DNA of 5,440 nt from an uncultured delta proteobacterium (GCA_903885885.1 CAISKJ010001724.1:1-5440), one strand, 5' to 3'; positions 1-5,440 are shown, numbered from the stretch's first letter. The notes: generated by a model not told the origin, from the letters alone. Translations and numbers: made by a program.

Positions 1-2190
1 CTCGCGCCCGCCCTCGCGCGGGGGCTGCGCGCCCTCGGCCGCTTCGCGTCGCCGGGCACCTTCGTGTCGGTGGCGCTGGTGCTCCTCGTGGGTCAGGTGG
101 CGCGCTTCGTCACCATCAACTGGACGTGGCTCCAGGCGGTTGACCTCGGCGCGGGCGTGGTCGAGCTCGCGCTCTTCGTCGGCAACGCGGTGGCCCTCGC
201 CGCCCTCGGGGCGTGGCGCTTTCACGTCGGTCGGGCCCTGCCGCGGCGCGTGCTCGCGGCCCTCGCGGCGGTGTCGGTGGCCATGTTCGCGCTGTCGGCG
301 TTTACCTTCGGCGCGCGGCAGACGGTGGCCGCGGCGGTGTTCAACCGCACGGTGGTGTCACGGCACCTCGCGCGGGGCCTGCAGCGCGCCGTCGATCTCG
401 ACCGCGACGGGTACAGCGCCGTCTTCAACGGCGGCGACTGCAACGACCGCGACGCGCACGTTCACCCGGGGGCCTTCGACGTTCCCGGCAACGGCATCGA
501 CGAGAACTGCACGGGCCACGACGCCGTGCGCCACAGCGAAGACGGCGACGGCCTCCTCGCCGCGGTGCCGCCGGAGTTCGAGGGGCGCAAGCCGTCGTTC
601 TTGCTCCTGTCGATCGACGCGATGCGGCCCGATCACATGGGCTGCTACGGCTACCGGCGGCCCACCACGCCGCACCTCGACGCCTTCGCCGCGGGGGCCG
701 CGCGCTTCACCAACGCGTGGTGCACGTCGCCGCGGTCGCTGCGCTCCTTCGCGTCGATCTGGACGGGCCGCTACGCGTCGCAGGTCGACTGGGGCACCGA
801 CAACCAGTTTCCGGCCCTCGAGGCTTCGAACATCACGCTGGCCGAGCGCCTCCACGACGCGGGCTACGCCACCACGATGTTCAACAACGCCGACTATTTC
901 GGCCGCACGCAGGGGTTCTTTCAGGGCTTCGACGAGTCGCACGAGACCACGGGGATGAAAGACGACGTGAACCCCACCGTCGACGCCGCGGCCAACTGGA
1001 TCCGCGCGCAGTCGGGCAAGGAGCCGCCGTTCTTTCTCTGGATCCACCTGATGGAGCCCCACGACCCGGACCGCGACCTCACCGAGCCGCGCGATTTCGG
1101 GCACGGCATGGTCGACCGCTACGACGAAGAGATCGCGCGCGCCGACCTCGCCGCGCAGCGCCTCCTCGACGCCGCCGACTGGTACCAGGCGCAGCACCCC
1201 GAGCGCCCCATGGTGGTGGCCCTCATGGGCGACCACGGCGAGGGGCACAACGAGCACGGCGTGTGGCACCACTCGCTCGACCTGCACGACGAGGCCGCGC
1301 GCGTTCCGCTCATCATTCGCGGACCCGGCATCGCGCCCGGCGTGCGGCCGGCGCTCGCCTCGCTGATGGACATTCACCCCACCTTTCTCAACCTCGCGGG
1401 CTTGCAGCCCTCGGTGCCGATGCCCGCGCGGAGCCTCGTTCCGCCCCTCGTCGACGCGTCGATGCCCATCACGAGCCCGCGCTGGCGCGACCACGTGTAC
1501 GCCGAGGTCACGCCCGACGGGCTCTACCCCATGGAGCAGAAGGCGCTCTGGGCGCCGCCCTACACCCTGCTCTGGGACGTGCGCCGCGGCACCTGGGAGC
1601 TCTTCGACACCCAGCGCGACCCGCGCCAGCTGCGCAACCTCTTCGACGAGCGCGTCGACCTCGCGCACACGCTCCGCGACCGGCTGTTCTCATGGGTCGA
1701 GGGCACCGATGCGAACCGCACCGCGCGCGTCGTCGAGGCCGCCCGCCTGCCGCGCGCGCCCACGCCGATGGTGCCGCTGCGTACCCGCTTCGGCGACGTG
1801 GTCGAGCTGCTCGGCGTCGACATGCCCGCGCACGCCTTCGCCGTGGGCACGTCGGTGCGCTTCACCCTGTACTACAAGGTGCTCCGCCGCACCGCGGAGC
1901 CCAACTGGATCAACATCTGGTTTACGCCCGAAGACGGCCAGCCCATCTGGCCGCACTTTCACGCGCGGCACTTTCCCATTCAGGGGCGCTATCCCACCAC
2001 CGACTGGATTCCCGGTGAGTACCTGCGCGACGAGATCTCGCTCTTCGTGGAGCGCGAGATGCGCCCCGTGCGGCTCACGATTCACATGACGGTGGAGACG
2101 CTCGCGCCGGGCTCGCGCCTGCCGCCCTCGGCCCTGGCGCAGCCCGACAGCTCGGTGGTGCTCGGCGCGATCGAGATTACCCCGCCCTGA
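1..2190 (+). CDS. Membrane-anchored sulfatase-superfamily protein with MopE-like motif (5' partial)
   Basis: The frame is open to base 1, so the gene starts outside the window; a GTG at base 64 is the first internal start and numbers the residues below. Three hydrophobic segments (about 2-20, 31-52 and 62-82) look like membrane helices. Next comes a MopE-type motif (residues 111-152) with D111/D113/D115-G, D125-C126-N-D128, P-G-A and GIDEN-C149. The sulfatase/alkaline-phosphatase fold runs from about 177 to 545: SID185AMRPD holds the expected metal ligand, MGD390H391GEGHNEHG the second metal site, and VPLIIRGPG follows. The segment FTNAW...SIWTGRY (215-237) aligns without gaps to the nucleophile loop but reads S225-L-R-S-F, not CxPxR, so formylglycine is unlikely. 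A C-terminal beta-rich domain (about 575-708) contains GRYPTTDWIPGEYLRDE. I infer an envelope hydrolase or phospho/sulfo-group transferase acting outside the cytoplasm; the substrate is unknown. The fold is secure, the reaction is not. Confidence 0.9.
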   Translation, partial: LAPALARGLRALGRFASPGTFVSVALVLLVGQVARFVTINWTWLQAVDLGAGVVELALFVGNAVALAALGAWRFHVGRALPRRVLAALAAVSVAMFALSAFTFGARQTVAAAVFNRTVVSRHLARGLQRAVDLDRDGYSAVFNGGDCNDRDAHVHPGAFDVPGNGIDENCTGHDAVRHSEDGDGLLAAVPPEFEGRKPSFLLLSIDAMRPDHMGCYGYRRPTTPHLDAFAAGAARFTNAWCTSPRSLRSFASIWTGRYASQVDWGTDNQFPALEASNITLAERLHDAGYATTMFNNADYFGRTQGFFQGFDESHETTGMKDDVNPTVDAAANWIRAQSGKEPPFFLWIHLMEPHDPDRDLTEPRDFGHGMVDRYDEEIARADLAAQRLLDAADWYQAQHPERPMVVALMGDHGEGHNEHGVWHHSLDLHDEAARVPLIIRGPGIAPGVRPALASLMDIHPTFLNLAGLQPSVPMPARSLVPPLVDASMPITSPRWRDHVYAEVTPDGLYPMEQKALWAPPYTLLWDVRRGTWELFDTQRDPRQLRNLFDERVDLAHTLRDRLFSWVEGTDANRTARVVEAARLPRAPTPMVPLRTRFGDVVELLGVDMPAHAFAVGTSVRFTLYYKVLRRTAEPNWINIWFTPEDGQPIWPHFHARHFPIQGRYPTTDWIPGEYLRDEISLFVEREMRPVRLTIHMTVETLAPGSRLPPSALAQPDSSVVLGAIEITPP

Positions 2191-2201
2191 TGAGCATCGC
2201 G
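2188..2201. repeat. Left copy of 14-bp direct repeat flanking the Uma2 gene
   Basis: TGATGAGCATCGCG begins exactly on the TGA stop of the sulfatase-like gene and recurs unchanged at 2840-2853, 652 bp away. Identity ends on both sides (C versus A on the left, C versus T on the right). Read on the minus strand in the queA frame, this copy gives AMLI followed by RAG and a TAA stop at 2179-2177, so it looks like a second QueA tail. Confidence 0.85.
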
Positions 2202-2212
2202 CAAAGGCCTTC

Positions 2213-2221
2213 TGCTACGCT
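2213..2221 (+). promoter_or_regulatory. Extended -10 promoter for the Uma2 gene, predicted leaderless
   Basis: TGCTACGCT matches an extended -10 element (TGn followed by TAnnnT). The hexamer TACGCT (2216-2221) ends six bases before the ATG at 2228, so a normal -10 to start-site distance puts the first transcribed base on or next to the A of the start codon. The only purine-rich run, AAAGG at 2203-2207, is 20 bases from the ATG and too far to serve as a ribosome binding site. No convincing -35 hexamer is seen. Leaderless transcription is an inference. Confidence 0.45.
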
Positions 2222-2227
2222 CCGCGG

Positions 2228-2830
2228 ATGAGCAGCGCGGCCACCACGCTCCCGCGGCCCCCGGCGACCGTCGACGACCTTCTTGCAATGCCCGACGATG
2301 AACGCTTCGAACTCGTCGACGGGGTGCTCGTGCCGAAGGAGGGCGGGTCGGGGCGCCACGGTCGCGGTCAGGCCTACGTCGCCTCGACGCTCATCGGCCC
2401 CTTCGGGCGCCGCTCCAGCGGCGGACCGCCGGAACGCCCCGGTGGGTGGTGGTTCGCGACCGAGGTGCTCGTTCGCTTCAGTGCGAGTCAGGTGCGACGC
2501 CCCGACATCGCGGGCTGGCGTCGCGAGCGACTCGCTGTGATGCCGGAGGTCGTGCCCGTCGATGTGATCCCCGACTGGATCTGTGAGCTCCTCTCGCCGA
2601 CCAACGCGAGCAACGACACCGTGACCAAGATGCGGCTCTATCACCGGTCGCGCGTGGCCCACTACTGGCTGATCGATCCCGTCGCCGAGACGCTGAGCGT
2701 CTTTCGGTGGACCGACGAGGGATACCTGCAGGTGATGCTCGCCGAGCGGGGCGAGCGGGTGCGTGCCGAACCCTTCGATGCGCTCGAGTTCCCGCTCGGC
2801 GAGTTCTTCGGCGACGACGCCGGCGCATAG
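2228..2830 (+). CDS. Uma2-family (DUF820) PD-(D/E)XK nuclease-fold protein
   Basis: The 200-residue length is typical of the Uma2/DUF820 family, which has a restriction-endonuclease-like fold; its natural substrate is mostly unknown. The family landmarks occur in order: DDLLAMPDDERFELVDG (residues 16-32, with E28 and D31), H44, a P92-D93 core followed by a tryptophan, ICE120LLSPTNASND (118-130), K134, then HYWLIDP (145-151). D93, E120 and K134 are the likely metal/catalytic set, inferred from family pattern. Compared with the common VEVLSP, this copy has CELLSP. There is no signal peptide, so it should act in the cytoplasm. The ATG at 2228 is the first credible start, 37 bases after the upstream stop, with its own -10 candidate rather than a ribosome binding site. 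Its stop ends one base before the queA stop on the other strand. More A/T-ending codons than its neighbours and flanking 14-bp repeats suggest later acquisition. The family call is strong; DNA cleavage is not shown. Confidence 0.92.
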   Translation: MSSAATTLPRPPATVDDLLAMPDDERFELVDGVLVPKEGGSGRHGRGQAYVASTLIGPFGRRSSGGPPERPGGWWFATEVLVRFSASQVRRPDIAGWRRERLAVMPEVVPVDVIPDWICELLSPTNASNDTVTKMRLYHRSRVAHYWLIDPVAETLSVFRWTDEGYLQVMLAERGERVRAEPFDALEFPLGEFFGDDAGA

Positions 2831-2831
2831 C

Positions 2832-3851
2832 TCACCCCATGATGAGCATCGCGTCGCCGTACGAGAAGAAGCGGTACCGCTCAGAAACCGCTTCTGCGTA
2901 GGCCCTTCGCGTGAGGTCTGCGCCCGCGAAGGCCATCACCAGCGCGAGCAGCGTCGAGCGCGGCAGGTGCAGGTTGGTGAGCAGCGCGTCCACGATGCGA
3001 AACGTGTATCCGGGCTGAATGAGCAGCCGCGTGTCGCCGGTGAGCGCGCCCGTCGCGGCCCACGACTCGAGCGTGCGCACCACGGTGGTGCCCACCGCGA
3101 GCACGGGGCGCCCGTCGCGCTTCGCCTGCGTGATGGCGGCGGCGCTGGCCTCGGACACCTCGTACCACTCGGCGTGCATGGGGTGGGCGTCGAGGTCGTC
3201 GACGGTGACGGGCGAGAAGGTGCCCGGGCCCACGTGGAGCGTCACGGACGCGCGCGTGACGCCCTTCGCCGCGAGCGCGTCGAGGAGCGCCGGCGTGAGG
3301 TGCAGGCCCGCGGTGGGAGCCGCGACGGCGCCGGGGTGCGCGGCGAACACGGTCTGGTAGCGGTCGCGGTCGTCGTCGCTGGGGGCGCGGCGCATGTACG
3401 GCGGGAGGGGCACCTCGCCGTGCGCGTCGAGCGCGCGCCAGGGGTCGTCGGTGACGAGCGTGACGGTGAGCACGCCCGAGGCGTCGCGGCCCTCGATGCG
3501 CACGGTGAAGCCGTCGGCGATGCGCACGTCGGTGCCGTCGCGCAGGGGCTTGGTGGCGCGGCCGAGGGCCGTCCATCGGCGGGCGTCGGCCGTGAGCGCG
3601 CGCACGAGCAGAAGCTCCACGCGCCCTCCGGTGGCCTTGGCGCCGCGCAGGCGCGCGGGGATCACCCGCGTGTCGTTGACCACCAGCAGCGCCCCATCGG
3701 GGACGCGCGACGGGAGCGAGCGGATGACGTCGTGCGTGAGGGTGTCGCCCTTGCGGTCGAGCACCATCATGCGGCCGGCGTCGCGCTCGGGCGGAGGAAC
3801 GGTGGCGATGAGCTCCTCGGGGAGCGCGTAGTCGAGTTCGGTGACCTTCAT
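2832..3851 (-). CDS. queA: S-adenosylmethionine:tRNA ribosyltransferase-isomerase QueA
   Basis: QueA transfers and isomerises the ribose of S-adenosylmethionine onto preQ1 at position 34 of GUN-anticodon tRNAs, giving epoxyqueuosine, the penultimate step of queuosine synthesis in the cytoplasm. The 339-residue protein carries the family motifs in order: NDTRVIPARL (59-68), KATGG (72-76), PLPPY (148-152), YQTVFA (165-170), APTAGLHLT (178-186), HVGPGTFSPV (206-215), HPMHAEWYEV (223-232), AVGTTVVRTLES (252-263), TNLHLPRSTLL (292-302) and YRFFSYGDAM (326-335). Two usual phenylalanines are leucine here (L185; L294 in TNLH). The ATG at 3851 is chosen because the protein then begins MKVTELDYALPEELIA, the normal QueA start; the frame stays open much further upstream only as a shadow of the next gene. 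That ATG overlaps the upstream gene's stop as ATGA, implying translational coupling. The C-terminus, AMLIMG, lies in the right 14-bp repeat. Confidence 0.98.
   Translation of the reverse strand: MKVTELDYALPEELIATVPPPERDAGRMMVLDRKGDTLTHDVIRSLPSRVPDGALLVVNDTRVIPARLRGAKATGGRVELLLVRALTADARRWTALGRATKPLRDGTDVRIADGFTVRIEGRDASGVLTVTLVTDDPWRALDAHGEVPLPPYMRRAPSDDDRDRYQTVFAAHPGAVAAPTAGLHLTPALLDALAAKGVTRASVTLHVGPGTFSPVTVDDLDAHPMHAEWYEVSEASAAAITQAKRDGRPVLAVGTTVVRTLESWAATGALTGDTRLLIQPGYTFRIVDALLTNLHLPRSTLLALVMAFAGADLTRRAYAEAVSERYRFFSYGDAMLIMG
2840..2853. repeat. Right copy of 14-bp direct repeat, inside the queA 3' end
   Basis: The TGATGAGCATCGCG copy begins 10 bases after the Uma2 stop codon. On the minus strand it encodes the conserved Ala-Met-Leu-Ile near the QueA C-terminus, followed here by Met-Gly-stop. 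Since this is conserved coding sequence, it is likely the parent copy and the 2188-2201 copy the derived one, unless the unit inserted in the other direction. Confidence 0.85.
2867..2895. repeat. 9-bp inverted repeat within queA, possible hairpin
   Basis: AGAAGCGGT (2867-2875) pairs perfectly with ACCGCTTCT (2887-2895) across an 11-base loop. The left arm also overlaps the 10-bp palindrome GCGGTACCGC (2871-2880), so two alternative folds are possible. It lies 37 bases past the Uma2 stop and near the 3' end of queA, so it could form in either transcript. There is no following T-run on either strand, so it is not a classical intrinsic terminator. It also encodes conserved QueA residues, which may fully explain it. 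Confidence 0.4.
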
Positions 3852-4972
3852 GGGGCGTCGTCTACGAAGAGGAGGGCGTTGCCCTCGGTGGCGATCGCGA
3901 CGCCGCCGCGAGGCAGCGGCGCAGCGGGGGGACGCAGCGTCTCGTGCATCGAGAGCCGCCAGCGCTCGCGGCCGTCGCCGTCGATCGCAACGACCTCGCC
4001 GTTGCGCGCCGCGAGGAGCAGCGCCCCCGTGGTGTCGACGAGGGGCGCGCGCGTCTCCGACGCCGTGGGCGTGCGCGACGAGACCGATCCGTCGCGCTCG
4101 ACGATCCACACCTCGGCGGACGCGTTGGGGACGTCGAGCGCCACCGCGAAGCGCCCCGCGTCGACGCCGGCCACCCACGCCGCGCGACCGCGCAACGGCA
4201 CGGCCGTGTGCACGCGCGCCTGCGCGTCGGCGAGGAGCAGCTCGGACTCGGTGGCGAAGGCGAGGGTGCCCGCCTGCGACGCGAGGTGCCGCACGCCCGG
4301 CGGCGCGGGCAGGGTCGCGATGCGCCCGCGGAGGTCGACGGTGAAGAGCTGCGCGGCGTTGACGGCGGCCACGCGGTCGTCGTCGAAGGCCGCCGCGGCG
4401 TTGAGCGAGGTCTGCACCGTGGAGACGCGCGCGACGTCGCCCACGGCCGAGAGCGACACGAACTCGAGGGAGCGCGCGTTGGGCGTGGCGATCACCACGG
4501 CGCTGCCGTCGGAGCGCACGTACGCAGGGGTCTCGGCGTGGCCCGTGAACTCGGCGACGGCGCGCATGCTGCCGTCGGGAGCGACGGTGAGCACCGCGCG
4601 CCCCGTGGTGACAAAGAGTCGACCGTCGAGGCCTACGGCGAGGGGCTGCGAGATGCGCGCGGGCAGGCGCACGGAGGTGACGGCGTCGCCGCCCCGCGTG
4701 ACGAAGGCGACGCCCGGCGGCGCGTCGAGGCCCACGGCCACGGTGCCGTCGGGGAGCAGCACAGCGGGCTGCGCGCAGGGCGAGGGGAGCTCGACGCGAC
4801 GCAGCGCGCGCCACGGCTGCGCGGGCAGACGAAAGGGGCTGACACCGCGCGGCGCATCGACGATGGCGACGTGACCCGGGCGAACCGTGACGGCGTACGT
4901 GGGCGCGGCGAGCGTGAGGAGCGCGGCTATGAGCGGCAGCGGGGCGCGCGTGGGCGAGGGGTGCGAGGTCAT
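3848..4972 (-). CDS. Secreted PQQ-like beta-propeller repeat protein
   Basis: The 374-residue protein begins with an arginine-poor n-region, a hydrophobic stretch (about 12-23) and a probable signal-peptidase cut after PTYA (residue 27), so it is exported. The rest is strand-rich, with DG or NG turns about every 20-40 residues (LPDG 74-76, GLDG 114-117, APDG 131-134, RSDG 153-156, ERDG 292-295, RNG 323-325), as in beta-propellers. The clearest blade is GALLLAARNGEVVAIDGDG (316-334) followed by RERWRL, close to the PQQ-type repeat (small-residue strand, dG.v.AiD..G...W). C66 is the only cysteine of the mature protein, so no disulfide is expected. No catalytic or cofactor residues can be assigned, and PQQ binding is not implied; a scaffold or ligand-binding role is possible. 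The ATG at 4972 gives a proper signal peptide. No Shine-Dalgarno sequence is visible. Its stop overlaps the queA start by four bases, although the two functions have no obvious link. Confidence 0.8.
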   Translation of the reverse strand: MTSHPSPTRAPLPLIAALLTLAAPTYAVTVRPGHVAIVDAPRGVSPFRLPAQPWRALRRVELPSPCAQPAVLLPDGTVAVGLDAPPGVAFVTRGGDAVTSVRLPARISQPLAVGLDGRLFVTTGRAVLTVAPDGSMRAVAEFTGHAETPAYVRSDGSAVVIATPNARSLEFVSLSAVGDVARVSTVQTSLNAAAAFDDDRVAAVNAAQLFTVDLRGRIATLPAPPGVRHLASQAGTLAFATESELLLADAQARVHTAVPLRGRAAWVAGVDAGRFAVALDVPNASAEVWIVERDGSVSSRTPTASETRAPLVDTTGALLLAARNGEVVAIDGDGRERWRLSMHETLRPPAAPLPRGGVAIATEGNALLFVDDAP

Positions 4973-4998
4973 GGTGCGGGCCGCGGAGGGAGCGTCAC

Positions 4999-5029
4999 CG
5001 TACAGCGAGCCCCGAGGCCGCGTACAGCG
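4999..5029. promoter_or_regulatory. Paired CGTACAGCG direct repeats upstream of the propeller gene
   Basis: CGTACAGCG occurs at 4999-5007 and 5021-5029, exactly 22 bp apart, near two turns of the helix, in the 81-bp gap before the propeller ATG. On the minus strand the proximal copy overlaps TACGGT (5002-4997), a possible TAnnnT -10 element, which would leave a leader of about 18 bases. The distal copy sits where a -35 would be but matches the consensus poorly. The pair could be an operator or activator site; this is inference. Confidence 0.3.
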
Positions 5030-5053
5030 CGTGGTTGGGTGGCGCGCTACCGT

Positions 5054-5440
5054 CTACCGCCGCGGCGTGACGATCACGGCGATCACGACGGGGTCGCTGC
5101 GGCGCTCGCCCGACGCGAGCGCGTAGGCGCGCGCCCCGCGCACCTCGCCCACCACCTCGACCTGCGCGCCCGACGCGACCTGCGCGCCGTCGGGCAGATC
5201 GATCCACGTGGTGCAGCGGCCGTTGGGGCACGCGCGGTTCTCGACCACGAGCTGGCACGTGCGGCCCGAGGGCGACTCGAGCACCTGCCCGAGCACCGTG
5301 CCCGTGACGCGCAGCCGCGCGCCGTTGACCGGCGGCTGCGCCGTGAGCGCCGCCACGCCGCGGTCGCCGCCCCCGGACTGGAGGTACATCTCGGGCGCTA
5401 CGTCGCGGTACACCGTGAGGTTGACGAGCGCGGGCGCGCC
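5054..5440 (-). CDS. Hypothetical beta-rich protein with CxxxxC motif (5' partial)
   Basis: The minus-strand frame is open to the window edge (128 residues visible, beginning GAPALVNLTVYRDV), so the true start lies beyond base 5440; internal starts are a GTG at 5413 and an ATG at 5389. The family is not recognised. Residues about 33-100 (numbered from the GTG) alternate strands and glycine turns: ARLRVTGTVLGQVLE, C53QLVVENRAC62PNGRC67TTWIDLPDG, then GAQVEVVGEVRGARAYAL. A GTV...C...WI...G..VEVVGEV pattern of this kind resembles an OB-fold or small beta-barrel. C62 and C67 form CPNGRC, which could be a disulfide or metal site, with C53 nearby. The protein ends VIAVIVTPRR. It is on the same strand as the propeller gene, 81 bases upstream, and may belong to one transcription unit. 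The gene is likely real because its codons and protein are coherent; the function is unknown. Confidence 0.65.
   Translation of the reverse strand, partial: GAPALVNLTVYRDVAPEMYLQSGGGDRGVAALTAQPPVNGARLRVTGTVLGQVLESPSGRTCQLVVENRACPNGRCTTWIDLPDGAQVASGAQVEVVGEVRGARAYALASGERRSDPVVIAVIVTPRR

Larger units (their letters stand above)
2202..2853. other. Candidate inserted unit: promoter, Uma2 gene and right repeat
   Basis: This stretch runs from just after the left 14-bp repeat to the end of the right one. It holds one promoter candidate, one complete gene and one repeat copy. The repeats would be a target duplication or the product of short-homology recombination. Codon use supports a separate origin: I count 16 A/T-ending codons in the first 100 of the Uma2 gene, against 4 in 100 codons (bases 601-900) of the sulfatase-like gene. 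No transposase, integrase or terminal inverted repeat is visible, so the mechanism is open and chance is not excluded. Confidence 0.35.

Noticed and set aside
706..735. CTSPR (residues 220-224) as a functional formylglycine motif
   Set aside because: The proline is one position late, and C220 lies five residues before the aligned nucleophile position relative to TGR.
213..2018. A 601-codon second plus-strand frame and a 436-codon minus-strand frame within the sulfatase-like gene
   Set aside because: Both have the biased composition of frame shadows and no coherent domains, while the frame ending at 2190 contains clear motifs.
2165..2202. GCGCGAT (2165-2171) and ATCGCGC (2196-2202) as a terminator stem after the sulfatase-like gene
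   Set aside because: The stem is only seven bases with a 24-base loop and no T-run; such pairs are common in this composition.
2204..2211. 8-bp palindrome AAGGCCTT
   Set aside because: It is too short and isolated to call an operator or recombination site.
2177..2662. A 161-codon minus-strand frame opposite the Uma2 gene, ending in AMLIRAG
   Set aside because: The body is a shadow of Uma2 and not a gene; only its last codons matter, as the possible remnant of a former queA end, and these are reported in the repeat finding.
3852..4814. Upstream extension of the queA frame to a 660-codon protein
   Set aside because: The extension is Arg/Ala-rich out-of-frame translation of the propeller gene; QueA starts normally at MKVTELDY.
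2763..4874. A 703-codon plus-strand open frame opposite queA and the propeller gene
   Set aside because: It is the antisense shadow of two well-supported minus-strand genes in G+C-rich DNA; the protein is low-complexity Arg/Ala/Ser-rich and matches no recognisable family.
1..5440. CRISPR arrays, tRNA or rRNA genes, transposases, integrases, toxin-antitoxin pairs
   Set aside because: None was seen on reading both strands; all five genes and the short gaps account for the window.

Overview
The window is very G+C-rich, with nearly every third codon position G or C outside one gene. It carries five protein-coding genes packed with almost no spacer. The composition, the weak or absent Shine-Dalgarno sequences, a MopE-type metal-binding motif fused to a sulfatase-fold enzyme and a secreted beta-propeller all suggest a myxobacterium-like organism (Myxococcota, Polyangia-like). 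This placement is an inference; there is no rRNA or other marker in the window.

Layout. Bases 1-2190 (+) hold the C-terminal 730 codons of a membrane-anchored protein of the sulfatase/alkaline-phosphatase superfamily; its start lies off the left edge. Bases 2228-2830 (+) encode a Uma2-family (DUF820) PD-(D/E)XK nuclease-fold protein, with a candidate extended -10 promoter immediately before its ATG. Three genes on the minus strand converge on it, listed here in transcription order: a partial small beta-rich protein with a CxxxxC motif (5440-5054), a secreted PQQ-like beta-propeller protein (4972-3848), and queA for queuosine tRNA modification (3851-2832). The propeller gene and queA overlap by four bases (ATGA), so they are probably co-translated. 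No RNA gene, CRISPR array, transposase or integrase was seen, and no stretch of 300 bases lacks a gene.

The most interesting structure is at the convergent junction. An exact 14-bp direct repeat (TGATGAGCATCGCG) brackets the Uma2 gene. One copy starts on the stop codon of the sulfatase-like gene and the other lies in the last codons of queA. Read in the queA frame, the left copy gives Ala-Met-Leu-Ile-Arg-Ala-Gly-stop, which is a plausible alternative QueA C-terminus. The Uma2 gene also uses about four times as many A/T-ending codons as the sulfatase-like gene. Together these suggest that a roughly 650-bp promoter-plus-Uma2 unit was inserted into, or duplicated the tail of, a former sulfatase/queA convergent overlap. 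The second notable point is that the sulfatase-like enzyme lacks the CxPxR formylglycine signature and has serine at the nucleophile position.
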